Virus record (IMG/VR): IMGVR_UViG_3300032093_000138
Location: 1 to 60,779 of that record
Origin: a virus
Direction: 5' to 3' (one strand)
DNA: 60,779 nucleotides
Below, in pieces: positions 27,211-36,204 of the stretch; the first letter of the stretch is position 1, and every line of letters begins with the position of its first letter. Below the pieces are notes generated by a model. It was given only the letters and a program-made list of their open reading frames with translations. It had not been told where the DNA came from and made no database searches. A program made the translations under genes and the position numbers.

Positions 27211-28181
27211 AAATACTAGTTACGGGTGGTTGTGGGTTTATCGGTAGCAACTTCATAGAGTTTCTACTGACACATACTGATTATTATATTATCAATGTCG
27301 ATGCGTTGACATACGCAGGCGTGACCTCTCATCCAAAGAGTTCACGGTATCTCTTCTATCAAGCAGACATCGGTGACCCAGTTATCATCGATACGATTAT
27401 ATTGAACCATAAACCAGATTTCATCATCAACTTTGCTGCTGAAACACACGTTGATCGTTCCATCGCTGACCCCGATGCGTTTGTCAAAACGAATCTGATG
27501 GGCACTTATAACTTCCTCTGTGCTCTTCGACGATATAACGAAACTGGAGCACGGTTTAGATTCATTCATATCTCAACCGATGAAGTGTACGGACATTTAT
27601 CAACTGATGACCCTCCGTTTACAGAATCCACACCATACGCACCGAATAGTCCATACTCCGCTACGAAAGCAGGTGGGGATCATTTAGTCAGAGCATTCAA
27701 CAAGACATTCAATCTACCAGCTATCATCACCCATTGCACCAACAACTATGGACCACGACAATATCCAGAGAAGCTGATACCGACTGTGATTCGAAAGGCA
27801 ATGAAGAATGAACGTATTCCGGTGTATGGCACGGGAATGAATATACGAGATTGGTTACACGTTGATGATCATTGTAGAGCTCTATATCGTGTATTGTTGG
27901 ATGGGAAGATTGGTTCGGTATACAACATTGGTGGCAATTCTGAACGGGCAAACATCGATGTAGTCAAATTGATTCTTCATATAATGAACAGAGATGAATC
28001 CTTGATTGAATATGTCGAGGATAGAAAGGGACATGACTTTAGATATGCGATGTCCATAGAAAAGATAGAAAAAGAATTAGGATGGAAACCTTCCGTGTCA
28101 TTCGAGGAAGGGTTATATAAAACTGTCGAATGGTATCTTTCAAATGTTACTTGGATGGAACAATGCGAACTCTCGGTATAA
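27207..28181 (+). CDS. rmlB: dTDP-glucose 4,6-dehydratase
   Basis: 324 residues. Converts dTDP-glucose to dTDP-4-keto-6-deoxyglucose. TGGCGFIGSNF, VDALTYAG, NFAAETHVDRSI, STDEVYG, SPYSATKAGGDH and TNNYGPRQYPEKLIP are the classical RmlB blocks; catalytic Tyr and Lys lie in YSATK. It precedes rmlA with a 19-base overlap. Confidence 0.93.
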   Translation: MKILVTGGCGFIGSNFIEFLLTHTDYYIINVDALTYAGVTSHPKSSRYLFYQADIGDPVIIDTIILNHKPDFIINFAAETHVDRSIADPDAFVKTNLMGTYNFLCALRRYNETGARFRFIHISTDEVYGHLSTDDPPFTESTPYAPNSPYSATKAGGDHLVRAFNKTFNLPAIITHCTNNYGPRQYPEKLIPTVIRKAMKNERIPVYGTGMNIRDWLHVDDHCRALYRVLLDGKIGSVYNIGGNSERANIDVVKLILHIMNRDESLIEYVEDRKGHDFRYAMSIEKIEKELGWKPSVSFEEGLYKTVEWYLSNVTWMEQCELSV

Positions 28182-29065
28182 TATTAGCTGGTGGAAAGTC
28201 AACACGTTTGTATCCTTCTACGTTAGTTGCCACCAAACAACTACTTCCGGTATACGATAAACCCCTTATCTATTATCCACTCTCGACATTGATGTTGGCA
28301 GGTGTTCGAGATTTTATAATCATCAGCTCTCCAGGCGAATTAGATAGTTTCAATAAGTTGTTTGCTAACGCAAAAGAAGAGTTAGGAATTTCTGTACGAT
28401 GTCTAGTACAACCAGTTCCTCTCGGTATAGCTGATGCATTCAATATCGTACACAATACTATTCAAAATGAAATTTTCGAATATGATGCACATGCATTAAT
28501 TCTTGGAGATAATATTTTTTATGGTTCTGGATTGCGGGGATTGTTAGATGAGGTGAATAAAGAAGGAATCAGAAAGAAAGCAGAAGTGTTCCTATACCCT
28601 GTCAGAGATCCAGAGTTGTTTGGTGTTGCTGAAGTAATGAATAATAAAGTTATATCGATTGAAGAAAAGCCTACAAAACCAAAAAGTAATTTAGCAGTTA
28701 CCGGCCTTTACTTTTATCCCACAAGCGTGTATCTTTATACTACGATGTTGTCACCGTCCAAACGTGGTGAACTTGAAATCACCGATTTAAACAAGTATTA
28801 TCTTGATAGAGGAGAGATGGAAGCTGTACAATTGTCGAGAGGTATGGTGTGGTTTGATACGGGAAATGCTGAAGCAATGTTAGAAGCAGCAAATTTCATT
28901 CACAATGTACAGAAACATCAAAACTATCTTGTTGGTAGTCCGCACGAAATTGCAATTACAAAGAAATGGGTAACAAGAGAAGGTGTCACGCCATTTATTG
29001 AACTATGCAGTAAGACAGAATATGGGAAGTATCTCAAAACGGTTTTAGATAGAGAGGAATTATGA
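28163..29065 (+). CDS. rmlA: Glucose-1-phosphate thymidylyltransferase
   Basis: 300 residues, the usual RmlA size. Forms dTDP-glucose from dTTP and glucose-1-phosphate. GIILAGGKSTRLYPST (signature loop), KQLLPVYDKPLIYYPL, QPVPLGIADAF and LGDNIFYG are all present. The start at 28163 inside rmlB is preferred over 28130. It supplies RmlB. Confidence 0.94.
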   Translation: MRTLGIILAGGKSTRLYPSTLVATKQLLPVYDKPLIYYPLSTLMLAGVRDFIIISSPGELDSFNKLFANAKEELGISVRCLVQPVPLGIADAFNIVHNTIQNEIFEYDAHALILGDNIFYGSGLRGLLDEVNKEGIRKKAEVFLYPVRDPELFGVAEVMNNKVISIEEKPTKPKSNLAVTGLYFYPTSVYLYTTMLSPSKRGELEITDLNKYYLDRGEMEAVQLSRGMVWFDTGNAEAMLEAANFIHNVQKHQNYLVGSPHEIAITKKWVTREGVTPFIELCSKTEYGKYLKTVLDREEL

Positions 29066-30363
29066 CAGACGATAAACGTATAGAGCTGCTTATAGATGAA
29101 TTGACAAAAGCAGTCCAACCGAAGTGGGCGTATAATAGTAAGGACTTTGTGCCGGGTAAATCACCCGTCTATTATTCTGGTCCATTCTTTGATGACAATG
29201 AAATCCGTATGGCATTGACTGCATTCCTTACGGGGAAGTGGTTAGTGTCTGGTGAATACGTCAACAAGTTTCAAGTACGATTTGCTGAATTATTCAAGGT
29301 AAGGTTTGCCCATATGGTAAATTCTGGCTCTTCGGCAAATCTTGTACTAGTTGCTGCAGTCAAGAAGTATTTAGGTTGGGAAGATGGTGATGAGGTTATT
29401 GTGTCACCCGTTGGATTCCCTACGACGATAGCCCCGCTCGTTCAGAATGGATTGAAGCCGGTATTCGTCGATATCGAAATAGATACGCTAAACTTTGATT
29501 TGATGGAGATTGTCAAAAAGATTACTCCACGCACCAAAGCCATTTTCGTTTCTCCCGTACTCGGTAATCCGCCTAATATGGATATACTGAAAGGTATCTG
29601 TGAATCACACAACCTGATTCTACTCGGGGACAATTGCGATAGTCTGGGTTCACATTGGAACGATAAACTTATCAACGAATACTACTACGCGTGGTCGTGT
29701 TCGTTCTATCCAGCACATCATATTACGACAGGTGAAGGTGGTATGGTGTGTTCTAATGATGAAAAATTGATTGACCTTGCTCGAAGTATTTCGTGGTGGG
29801 GCCGTGATTGTTATTGTGTCGGAGCAGCAAACCTTCTTGCATGCGGAACGTGTGGGAAACGATTTGATACGTGGCTCGAAGGATATAATGGCGTCGTGGA
29901 CCACAAGTATGTATTCACACAGATGGGATACAATCTCAAGCCGCTTGACCTTCAAGGCGCAATCGGTATGGCACAGTTAGAAAAGTTTGATACGATTCAT
30001 AGTGGGCGTCGAAACAGTAAGCAACGTATTCACGAAAGTATTATGAAACACATCAAGGGCGTCCGTGTGGTTGAAGAAAGTGAACTCGCCGAAACTTCGT
30101 GGTTTGGTGTTCCGATTTATGTTGAAGATTCGCAAATGAAAACGAAACTCCAACAGCACTTCGAGGATAACAAAATCCAGACTCGAAACTATTTCGCTGG
30201 TAACATCTTACTACACCCAGGGTATTCACACTTGGGTAATTACAAGGAGTATCCCCTTGCCAATCTAGCATTGAGTAACGTGTTCTTTTTGGGATGTCCA
30301 CCACATTATACGGAAGAAGTATTGAACTATATTGATGAAGTGTGTGCGAAATGGAATCAATAA
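29062..30363 (+). CDS. rfbH: RfbH-type 3-dehydrase (PMP/[2Fe-2S], DegT fold)
   Basis: 433 residues, full length. In this family the PLP-anchoring Lys of DegT aminotransferases is replaced by His: here SFYPAHHITTGEGG (His219/220). Four cysteines (250, 252, 261 and 264; RDCYC...ACGTCGKRF) match the [2Fe-2S] site of E1 (CDP-4-keto-6-deoxyglucose 3-dehydrase). It removes the 3-OH on the way to 3,6-dideoxyhexoses such as abequose, paratose and tyvelose. Unusual here is the pairing with dTDP-type RmlA/RmlB rather than CDP-type RfbF/RfbG. The electron-donating reductase (E3) is not seen in the window. Confidence 0.88.
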   Translation: MTDDKRIELLIDELTKAVQPKWAYNSKDFVPGKSPVYYSGPFFDDNEIRMALTAFLTGKWLVSGEYVNKFQVRFAELFKVRFAHMVNSGSSANLVLVAAVKKYLGWEDGDEVIVSPVGFPTTIAPLVQNGLKPVFVDIEIDTLNFDLMEIVKKITPRTKAIFVSPVLGNPPNMDILKGICESHNLILLGDNCDSLGSHWNDKLINEYYYAWSCSFYPAHHITTGEGGMVCSNDEKLIDLARSISWWGRDCYCVGAANLLACGTCGKRFDTWLEGYNGVVDHKYVFTQMGYNLKPLDLQGAIGMAQLEKFDTIHSGRRNSKQRIHESIMKHIKGVRVVEESELAETSWFGVPIYVEDSQMKTKLQQHFEDNKIQTRNYFAGNILLHPGYSHLGNYKEYPLANLALSNVFFLGCPPHYTEEVLNYIDEVCAKWNQ

Positions 30364-31181
30364 ACGTTTTTGGTGGGAAGGGATTTGTCGGTTCACGTTA
30401 TGTTGAACTATATCCGAATTGTGTTGTAAACCAACGAAACGATTATTCACCGAAAACAAACAACATTCTGTATTTCATTTCTACGGTAGATAACTACAAT
30501 GTATTCTATGACCCGTTTATTGATATAAACACGAATCTAACTACGTTGATCACCGTACTTCAAAACATACAAGATAGAGAAAATACCGTATTCAATTTCA
30601 TATCGTCGTGGTTCGTATACGGAGACACGGATTTACCGGCAAAAGAAACGTCTTATTGTAATCCGAAGGGGTTCTATTCAATCACGAAACGTACAGCGGA
30701 ACAGATGCTCATATCGTATTGTCAAACGTTTGGGATAAAATATCGTATACTTCGATTGGCAAACGTAGTAGGACTGTCAGATAGAAAAGCATCTACAAAG
30801 AAAAATGCAATCGTACATATGATAAAGTCTTTACACAAAAATGAACCAGTACCTTTATATGATGGTGGACAGTTGTATAGAGACATTATTGATTTAGATG
30901 ATTGTGTCCGAGCTATTGATATGGTATTGACAAGGGGTGAAGTGAATGAGATCTACAATATAGGAAACGGTAAAGCTGTTTCACTATATGATATTGTTAT
31001 GGACGCACGTAGAATGCTAGGTTCAACGAGCGAGATTACATATGTAGATGCACCCAACTTTCATAAAATCGTACAAGTAAAATCGATGTATATGGACAAT
31101 AGTAAATTGCAATCACTTGGATATACGCCTGAATATGATACACGGGATATAATTCAACGAGTGATTGACAAATGTGAATGA
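30351..31181 (+). CDS. NAD-dependent epimerase/reductase (SDR)
   Basis: 276 residues. GGKGFVGSRY loop, FISSWFVYGD, YSITKRTAEQ (Tyr and Lys of the SDR pair) and LRLANVVG. Likely a 4-ketoreductase or epimerase finishing the deoxysugar made by RmlA-RmlB-RfbH. ATG 30351 overlaps rfbH by 13 bases. Confidence 0.8.
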   Translation: MESINVFGGKGFVGSRYVELYPNCVVNQRNDYSPKTNNILYFISTVDNYNVFYDPFIDINTNLTTLITVLQNIQDRENTVFNFISSWFVYGDTDLPAKETSYCNPKGFYSITKRTAEQMLISYCQTFGIKYRILRLANVVGLSDRKASTKKNAIVHMIKSLHKNEPVPLYDGGQLYRDIIDLDDCVRAIDMVLTRGEVNEIYNIGNGKAVSLYDIVMDARRMLGSTSEITYVDAPNFHKIVQVKSMYMDNSKLQSLGYTPEYDTRDIIQRVIDKCE

Positions 31182-31193
31182 TGTGAGTAGATT
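31165..31193 (+). promoter_or_regulatory. Sigma-70 promoter for thyX
   Basis: TTGACA at 31165-31170, 17-bp spacer, TAGATT at 31188-31193. The -35 box overlaps the end of the epimerase gene; start expected near 31200, 33 bases before the thyX ATG. Same -10 as the promoter at 34640. Confidence 0.7.
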
Positions 31194-31232
31194 ACATAGT
31201 ATTGTTATCTTTCAAGACTAAACGGAGTTATA

Positions 31233-32045
31233 ATGCGTATTATTACAGAACCAAAAGTTACACTAATTGCTAAACAAGTATTTCTCGGACACCCAGACTA
31301 TGATATTCCATCTGACGGCAACGATGCTGTCAAGATTGGTGCATTCGCAGCAAAGGGATGTTATGATAGTTTCGGTGCTGATGGTAGGGCAAACATTAAA
31401 AATCAAGAAGCAATCCTCGAACATCAGCACGGTTCTGTACTGGAGCACGTGACATTTACTTTGTTTGTGGAAGGAATCACCCGTGGACTTTCACTTGAAA
31501 GCAATCGGCATCGCCAGTTAGCAGTGTCCCAACGTTCTACCAGATATACAGCTGAAGAAGATGCAGCAATTGTATTAGAGCCATTTTATGCGAAGCTATA
31601 TCAAAAGTATGAACCGTGGTTGGTTGACCCGAACAAGGATGACATTACAGAAGATTTTAAGTTAGATGAATTGAATTTTATCGCCTCGCATCTAGCATCA
31701 CTGCAAATGGGTATCGATGCATACCAACGTGATGTGAATTGGCTCATGCATATGAATCCGCTGATGTTGACGGGATTCGATTTGCGCAAGTGGGCCCGAG
31801 GAAAAGCTCGTAATCTTTTACCACATGCACTTGAAACGCGTATTACTTATACTGGTAATGTTAGAGCGTGGCGTTGGTTCATCGAATCACGTTCTGATAA
31901 ACACGCCGAACCAGAGATTCGACGGTTGGCTGAAAAGATTCTTGAAATTTTAAAGGTCGAGGCGCCTGTGTATTTCAACGATTTCTATGTGTCGGAAGTA
32001 TATGATGGTATGAGAGTATGGAAGCCATTACATAGGAAAGTATGA
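31233..32045 (+). CDS. thyX: Flavin-dependent thymidylate synthase
   Basis: 270 residues. Makes dTMP from dUMP using methylene-tetrahydrofolate, FAD and NADPH. The diagnostic RHRx7S motif is exact (Arg92, His93, Arg94 ... Ser102 in RHRQLAVSQRS), followed by TRY. Late Arg/His/Asn-rich helices (ARGKARNLLPHALETR) complete the dUMP site. Works with the dCMP deaminase at 5.6 kb. CGGAG ribosome-binding site. Confidence 0.94.
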   Translation: MRIITEPKVTLIAKQVFLGHPDYDIPSDGNDAVKIGAFAAKGCYDSFGADGRANIKNQEAILEHQHGSVLEHVTFTLFVEGITRGLSLESNRHRQLAVSQRSTRYTAEEDAAIVLEPFYAKLYQKYEPWLVDPNKDDITEDFKLDELNFIASHLASLQMGIDAYQRDVNWLMHMNPLMLTGFDLRKWARGKARNLLPHALETRITYTGNVRAWRWFIESRSDKHAEPEIRRLAEKILEILKVEAPVYFNDFYVSEVYDGMRVWKPLHRKV

Positions 32046-32209
32046 TTGAACTACTTAAACGTATATTACTCTGGACGATATTCTGTATTATAGCAGGTGT
32101 AATACTATTTATCACAGTAGTATCATCTATTATAATAATACTATATAATACATTAATACGTTATAATAAACGTCGAATAGTACTAATACAGACGGAAATC
32201 AGAGACTAA
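32042..32209 (+). CDS. Small single-pass membrane protein (55 aa)
   Basis: ATG overlaps the thyX stop (ATGA). One long hydrophobic helix (about residues 8-35) followed by a basic tail (LIRYNKRR). Coding is very AT-rich. Too small for a family call, but coupling to thyX supports it. Confidence 0.6.
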   Translation: MIELLKRILLWTIFCIIAGVILFITVVSSIIIILYNTLIRYNKRRIVLIQTEIRD

Positions 32210-32221
32210 ATGCGTAGGGAA

Positions 32222-32260
32222 GGGAGCGTAAGGCATTACAGGACAAAGCCTTACGCTCCC
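32222..32260 (+). repeat. Inverted repeat abutting a promoter (module 1)
   Basis: Perfect 13-bp arms GGGAGCGTAAGGC (32222-32234) and GCCTTACGCTCCC (32248-32260) around a 13-nt loop ATTACAGGACAAA. The -35 box starts at the next base. No U-tract follows, so it is not a textbook terminator. Related copies lie at 34603, 42760, 48957 and, degenerate, 45134. Confidence 0.9.
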
Positions 32261-32289
32261 TTGACTTTGGGGTAGTTTGTAGGTACATT
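32261..32289 (+). promoter_or_regulatory. Sigma-70 promoter of the VWA gene
   Basis: TTGACT at 32261-32266, 17-bp spacer, TACATT at 32284-32289; predicted start near 32296, leader of about 28 nt. Directly follows hairpin module 1. Confidence 0.75.
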
Positions 32290-32323
32290 TCAACGTATCC
32301 CCAAAACCCCTTCATATAGGACT

Positions 32324-34594
32324 ATGACGAAAAACACCTCTCATTCTAACTACTGGCTGGACTCTGACCTCTTCGACGATGAGAACGAACTGCAGGATGG
32401 TGTCGAGGAGACAGAGGAAATTGCCAATCTGGCACGGGTCGCTCGGCTCAGTGCCGCTCGTCGTGCCACTGCGAACTTTGTCAACATTCTGACAGGTCGT
32501 AATGATATTCCGGTTCGGTATTCGTCGGGCAAGGATAGTTACACCGATGGTAAGGAAGTTATCATCGCCGCTGACGACAATCCCAATCATTTCGATTCTA
32601 TGGTCGGCCTCGCTCTCCACGAAGGTAGTCACGTTCTTCTGAGCGACTTTGAATTTGTTTCCGCTGTAGCTGAAGTTGCCAAGCAGATTGACACCGATTG
32701 GGGTATCGATACCCGATGGGGCAATCGCGTTCTCCCACAGCAGAATCACGGCTATGATGAACAAATTGAAGTGAGTACTGTCCTTAAGAAGATTCTCCAT
32801 CCGTCTCTTGCGGCACTACTCCCACCTGCGATGACCAATGCCCGTCATTCGGACAATGTGACATTGTATGCACGTGTTGCTCGTCAGTATGTTCACGACC
32901 TGCAGATGATTATGAACATCCTTGAAGATCGTCGTATCGACAAGTATGTGTATCAGAATTGCGGTGGATATCGTCCTTACTACGATAGCCTGTATGAAAG
33001 GTACTTTTTTACTACGGAGATTGAACGTAATCTTCGCTGGAATCCGAGCTGGCGTGAACTGACTGTTGAGAACTACATCAATCGTCTATTGTTTGTTATT
33101 CACCCGGCATCGAATCCGACTGCGCTTCCCGGCTTGGATACTCTTATCAAGATGATGGACCTTCGAAACATTGAGCGTATCGCTCCGACCGATAAGGTGT
33201 GGAAGGATATTATTTCGTATGACCACATGCCTGCTATTTGGCAGACGGCCAACGAACTTTACGCTTACATTCTTCGTTTCGTCGCTCGTAGTATGGAAGA
33301 TGCGAATAAGGGCAATGAAGGCGTTCCTACCTATAACAATCAGCCGATGGATGGATTTCCTTCGGCACAGTCTGTGATTGATTCTACTAACAATCTTCCG
33401 AATCTGGACATTCCTCGGGGTCAGATGGTTCCTACGGAAGTCGAAGAGGCTGATAAGACGAAGGCTGGTAAGGAGAAGCCCCGTAACTTCAACGACAAGC
33501 GTGGTAAGTCACAGGTCGAGAAGGCCAAGGATGTTGTCAATGGTGAGCTGAAGAAGCGGAAGGCTAAGAAGGCGGAACTTCTCGCCGCTGATGCACTGGA
33601 GAATGCGCAGGCTAAGATGGTTGACCTTAAGGGTGATGGTATTCCCGGCGGTGAGTGTATGGTGACGCGAAAGATGTCAGAGGCTATGTTTACGCAGGAC
33701 TGGTTCATCTTCCGTAGTTGGTCATCGTGGGATGGTAGCCGTGAGAACGATCTTCGTAAGAAGGCTATTGCCGCCGGTAAGCGCATGGGTCAGATTATGG
33801 TACATCGTCTCCAGGTTCGAAATGACCCCGTGATGACGAAGAACACTCGCCTTCAGCACGGTGGTCTTGACCGCCGACTGTTGGCTCAGCTGGGTATGGA
33901 TATTACCAGCGTGTTCCAGAAGTCACGCATCGATACCTTCAAGCCGGCGATGTTGCACTTGACGCTTGACGCTTCGGGTTCAATGAGTGGCCGAAAGTGG
34001 GAGAAGGTATTGACGGTCGCTACCGCTCTTGCGTATGTTGGTAACAAGATGCGCAATATTGATACGGTGATTACGATTCGCGGTGGTAACGATATTCCCG
34101 TGGTGTGTGTTGTGTTCGATAGTCGTAAGGACCAGTTCACTTCGTGGCTCAAGTGGGCTCCTCGTTTGTCACCCGCTGGTTCGACTCCCGAGGGTCTGTG
34201 TTTCAAGGCGACGATGGAACTGATTACGGAATGTGCTTCTACTCACGATGTGTACTTCATCAATTTCTCTGATGGTGAGCCGGGTTTCTCTCTGGACCTT
34301 CGCTCTATGTTGAAGAAGAAGCGTGGTCGCCGGACGTATTGGGGTGACGATGCTACGGTGTGTAGTTATCAGGGTGAGATGGCATTCAAGCACACTCGCC
34401 AGATGGTTCAGAATATGAAGGACCACGGCATCAAGGTATTGTCGTATTTCATTACCGAATCCAGTTATGGTATGACACGTTCTATGGATGTGTTCCGCCG
34501 GATGTATGGTGAGGATGCAGTGGCGGTCAACGTCGAAAACGCTTCTGACGTAATCCGTACCCTCAACAAAGCACTGACCAATCGGGGTGTGTAA
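32324..34594 (+). CDS. CobT-like protein: HExxH zincin-like N-half plus C-terminal VWA domain
   Basis: 756 residues. N-terminal half: LALHEGSHVLL gives HExxH (His99, Glu100, His103), and ILEDRRID (Glu203) is a likely third zinc ligand, as in VWA-linked metallopeptidase-like proteins. Residues 370-435 are Lys/Glu/Ala-rich and coiled. C-terminal VWA: MIDAS DASGSMSG (Asp551, Ser553, Ser555), LSPAGSTPEGL and FSDGEPG. The VWA plus adjacent MoxR-type ATPase (34723) is the arrangement of CobT/CobS and MoxR-VWA chaperone pairs that insert metals or remodel complexes. Coding is G/C-richer and uses CGT/GGT/AAG codons more than the upstream genes, suggesting strong expression. No cobalamin genes are nearby, so cobaltochelation is unlikely. 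Confidence 0.82.
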   Translation: MTKNTSHSNYWLDSDLFDDENELQDGVEETEEIANLARVARLSAARRATANFVNILTGRNDIPVRYSSGKDSYTDGKEVIIAADDNPNHFDSMVGLALHEGSHVLLSDFEFVSAVAEVAKQIDTDWGIDTRWGNRVLPQQNHGYDEQIEVSTVLKKILHPSLAALLPPAMTNARHSDNVTLYARVARQYVHDLQMIMNILEDRRIDKYVYQNCGGYRPYYDSLYERYFFTTEIERNLRWNPSWRELTVENYINRLLFVIHPASNPTALPGLDTLIKMMDLRNIERIAPTDKVWKDIISYDHMPAIWQTANELYAYILRFVARSMEDANKGNEGVPTYNNQPMDGFPSAQSVIDSTNNLPNLDIPRGQMVPTEVEEADKTKAGKEKPRNFNDKRGKSQVEKAKDVVNGELKKRKAKKAELLAADALENAQAKMVDLKGDGIPGGECMVTRKMSEAMFTQDWFIFRSWSSWDGSRENDLRKKAIAAGKRMGQIMVHRLQVRNDPVMTKNTRLQHGGLDRRLLAQLGMDITSVFQKSRIDTFKPAMLHLTLDASGSMSGRKWEKVLTVATALAYVGNKMRNIDTVITIRGGNDIPVVCVVFDSRKDQFTSWLKWAPRLSPAGSTPEGLCFKATMELITECASTHDVYFINFSDGEPGFSLDLRSMLKKKRGRRTYWGDDATVCSYQGEMAFKHTRQMVQNMKDHGIKVLSYFITESSYGMTRSMDVFRRMYGEDAVAVNVENASDVIRTLNKALTNRGV

Positions 34595-34602
34595 AGGTCA
34601 GA

Positions 34603-34639
34603 GGGACGTAAGGCATTACAGGTCAAAGCCTTACGTCCC
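34603..34639 (+). repeat. Inverted repeat abutting a promoter (module 2)
   Basis: Perfect 12-bp arms GGGACGTAAGGC (34603-34614) and GCCTTACGTCCC (34628-34639), loop ATTACAGGTCAAA, one base different from module 1. The -35 box follows with no gap. Lies 8 bases after the VWA stop. Confidence 0.9.
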
Positions 34640-34668
34640 TTGACACCCCATAGAAAGTCTGTTAGATT
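34640..34668 (+). promoter_or_regulatory. Sigma-70 promoter of the MoxR-like gene
   Basis: TTGACA at 34640-34645, 17-bp spacer, TAGATT at 34663-34668. Start near 34675, leader about 48 nt with GGAG before the GTG start. Gives the ATPase its own transcript although it directly follows the VWA gene. Confidence 0.82.
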
Positions 34669-34722
34669 TATAGAAGGTTCGAGAAGTACCAATTTCCCTA
34701 TTTCATTTTGGAGAGTATAAAC

Positions 34723-35958
34723 GTGGCTAAGCGTAAGATGGTTCGGAAGGTTTCGAAGAATGTGGTAAAGAAGTCGGTTGAGCAGATTGTGGTTCGTCTG
34801 ACTGACGCCGGTACGGTGATTGACCAGAACGGCCGTGATGTTACGAAGCGTATTCCGAAGAACAAGATCCGTGTGATGGATCGTGACGGCGTGTGTCTCC
34901 GCCTTGTTCATACCAAGACGGGTGGTGAGCAGTGGCGTTCGGCGGATATGTCGCTGTATGATTCGCTGAGCAAGACCGCTGCCCCGCTCGACGCGGTGGA
35001 TAACCGTAGTGATGAGCAGCATGGTGATGTTGAGCAGTATATCAAGGATAGTATTTCGCTCCGTCCGACTAACCTTATCCTCAGCGACTTGAAGTGGAAG
35101 TATCTGATGCGTTCCGTTGTTCGTGGTAAGAACATTATGATGACCGGCCCTTCGGGTTGTGGTAAGACTCTCGCTGTTCAGAGTGTCGCTAAGGCACTCA
35201 ATGGTCGCCCGTATTACTACTTCAACCTCGGCGCTACTACGGACCCGCGTTCTACCCTTATCGGTAATACGCATTACAATAAGGAGAAGGGTACCTATGT
35301 GGCTGACGCTCTCTTCGCTCAGGCTATTCAGAAGGAGAACGCCATCATTCTGATGGACGAGTTGACCCGAGCCACGCCGGACGCGTGGAACATCCTTATC
35401 ACCGTGCTCGACGAGAATCAGCGGTACCTGCGTACCGACGAAAAGCCGGACACGCCGACTATCAAGGTTGCCAAGGGTGTGACCTTTATCGCTACGGCGA
35501 ATATCGGTGCGGAGTATACGTCCACTCGCGTTCTTGACCGAGCGATGCTTGACCGTTTCTCGGCTATCGTAGAGATGGAACCGCTGTCGAAGGATGAAGA
35601 GGTTCGTCTCCTGTCGATGACCTATCCGAATCTCGCTGAGAAGGACATCACGGCAATCGCCGAAATCGCCGCTCATACTCGAGCGCAGGTCAAGTCCGAT
35701 GATGCCCGTGTCACTACGTCTATCTCGAGCCGTCTGACGGTAGAGATGGCTGGGCTGATGTACGATGGATTCAATCTCGCGGAGGCCGCTGAGGTGTGTA
35801 TCTATCCGTTCTTCTCGGAGGCTGGTGGTGTTGACTCCGAGCGTACCTATATGAAGCAGCTGGTCCAGAAGTATCTCCCGGCTGTCTCGGCTGGTACGAA
35901 CAATCCGTGGGAACACGTTTCCAACGGGACCGACACTAATTATGCGATGAACGTGTAA
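34723..35958 (+). CDS. MoxR/CobS-like AAA+ ATPase
   Basis: 411 residues. Start is GTG 34723 with GGAG eight bases upstream. N-terminal 120 residues are basic and specific to this protein. Walker A GPSGCGKT (142-149), Walker B ILMDE (209-213), sensor-1 TAN (258-260) and arginine-rich LDRAMLDRF (272-280) place it with MoxR/CobS AAA+ proteins. These act as ATP-driven remodellers with a VWA partner, here the 32324 protein. Codon use is like the partner and unlike upstream genes. Followed by three very small genes and a terminator. Confidence 0.9.
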   Translation: MAKRKMVRKVSKNVVKKSVEQIVVRLTDAGTVIDQNGRDVTKRIPKNKIRVMDRDGVCLRLVHTKTGGEQWRSADMSLYDSLSKTAAPLDAVDNRSDEQHGDVEQYIKDSISLRPTNLILSDLKWKYLMRSVVRGKNIMMTGPSGCGKTLAVQSVAKALNGRPYYYFNLGATTDPRSTLIGNTHYNKEKGTYVADALFAQAIQKENAIILMDELTRATPDAWNILITVLDENQRYLRTDEKPDTPTIKVAKGVTFIATANIGAEYTSTRVLDRAMLDRFSAIVEMEPLSKDEEVRLLSMTYPNLAEKDITAIAEIAAHTRAQVKSDDARVTTSISSRLTVEMAGLMYDGFNLAEAAEVCIYPFFSEAGGVDSERTYMKQLVQKYLPAVSAGTNNPWEHVSNGTDTNYAMNV

Positions 35959-36001
35959 TCGTTCACACACTTTAACTTTATATAAGAGGACCAAAAGAAC
36001 A

Positions 36002-36181
36002 ATGGGTAAGACGTTTAAGGACCAGCGGAAGTATGACAAGAAGCACCGTGACCGTGAGGATTCTGGAATGAGTAAGACGCCACGTAAGAACCGAACGGCT
36101 CGCTACGAGGAAATCATTCCCGATGAGGATGAGATGGATCGGTATGAATACCTCGACTACGATTACGACGACGAACGCTAA
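36002..36181 (+). CDS. Small highly charged protein (59 aa)
   Basis: AAGAGGACC ribosome-binding site. N-terminal half basic (GKTFKDQRKYDKKHRDRED), C-terminal half very acidic (DEDEMDRYEYLDYDYDDE). This opposed charge layout occurs in small conserved phage proteins; function unknown. Same transcript as the AAA+ gene. Confidence 0.65.
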   Translation: MGKTFKDQRKYDKKHRDREDSGMSKTPRKNRTARYEEIIPDEDEMDRYEYLDYDYDDER

Positions 36182-36204
36182 TCACAATATAAACGGTTAT
36201 ATAA

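Noticed and set aside
32222-32260. Hairpin modules as simple rho-independent terminators
   Set aside because: The bases after the stem are TTGACTTTGG, not a U-tract, and the same non-U sequence (the -35 box) follows in every copy. Some termination cannot be excluded.
32222-34668. Promoter hairpins as N4-type single-stranded hairpin promoters
   Set aside because: N4 virion RNA polymerase hairpins have short stems and 3-nt loops. These have 12-14 bp stems and 13-nt loops, and normal -35/-10 boxes follow.
32324-35958. CobS/CobT cobaltochelatase for vitamin B12
   Set aside because: No cobalamin genes or chelatase large subunit nearby. The VWA/MoxR arrangement is shared by many non-B12 systems.
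34465-36039. A 524-codon open frame on the minus strand
   Set aside because: It lies opposite the AAA+ gene, whose motifs are unmistakable. Its product has no domain pattern and is rich in Arg, His and Ile as expected for a mirror frame of a codon-biased gene.
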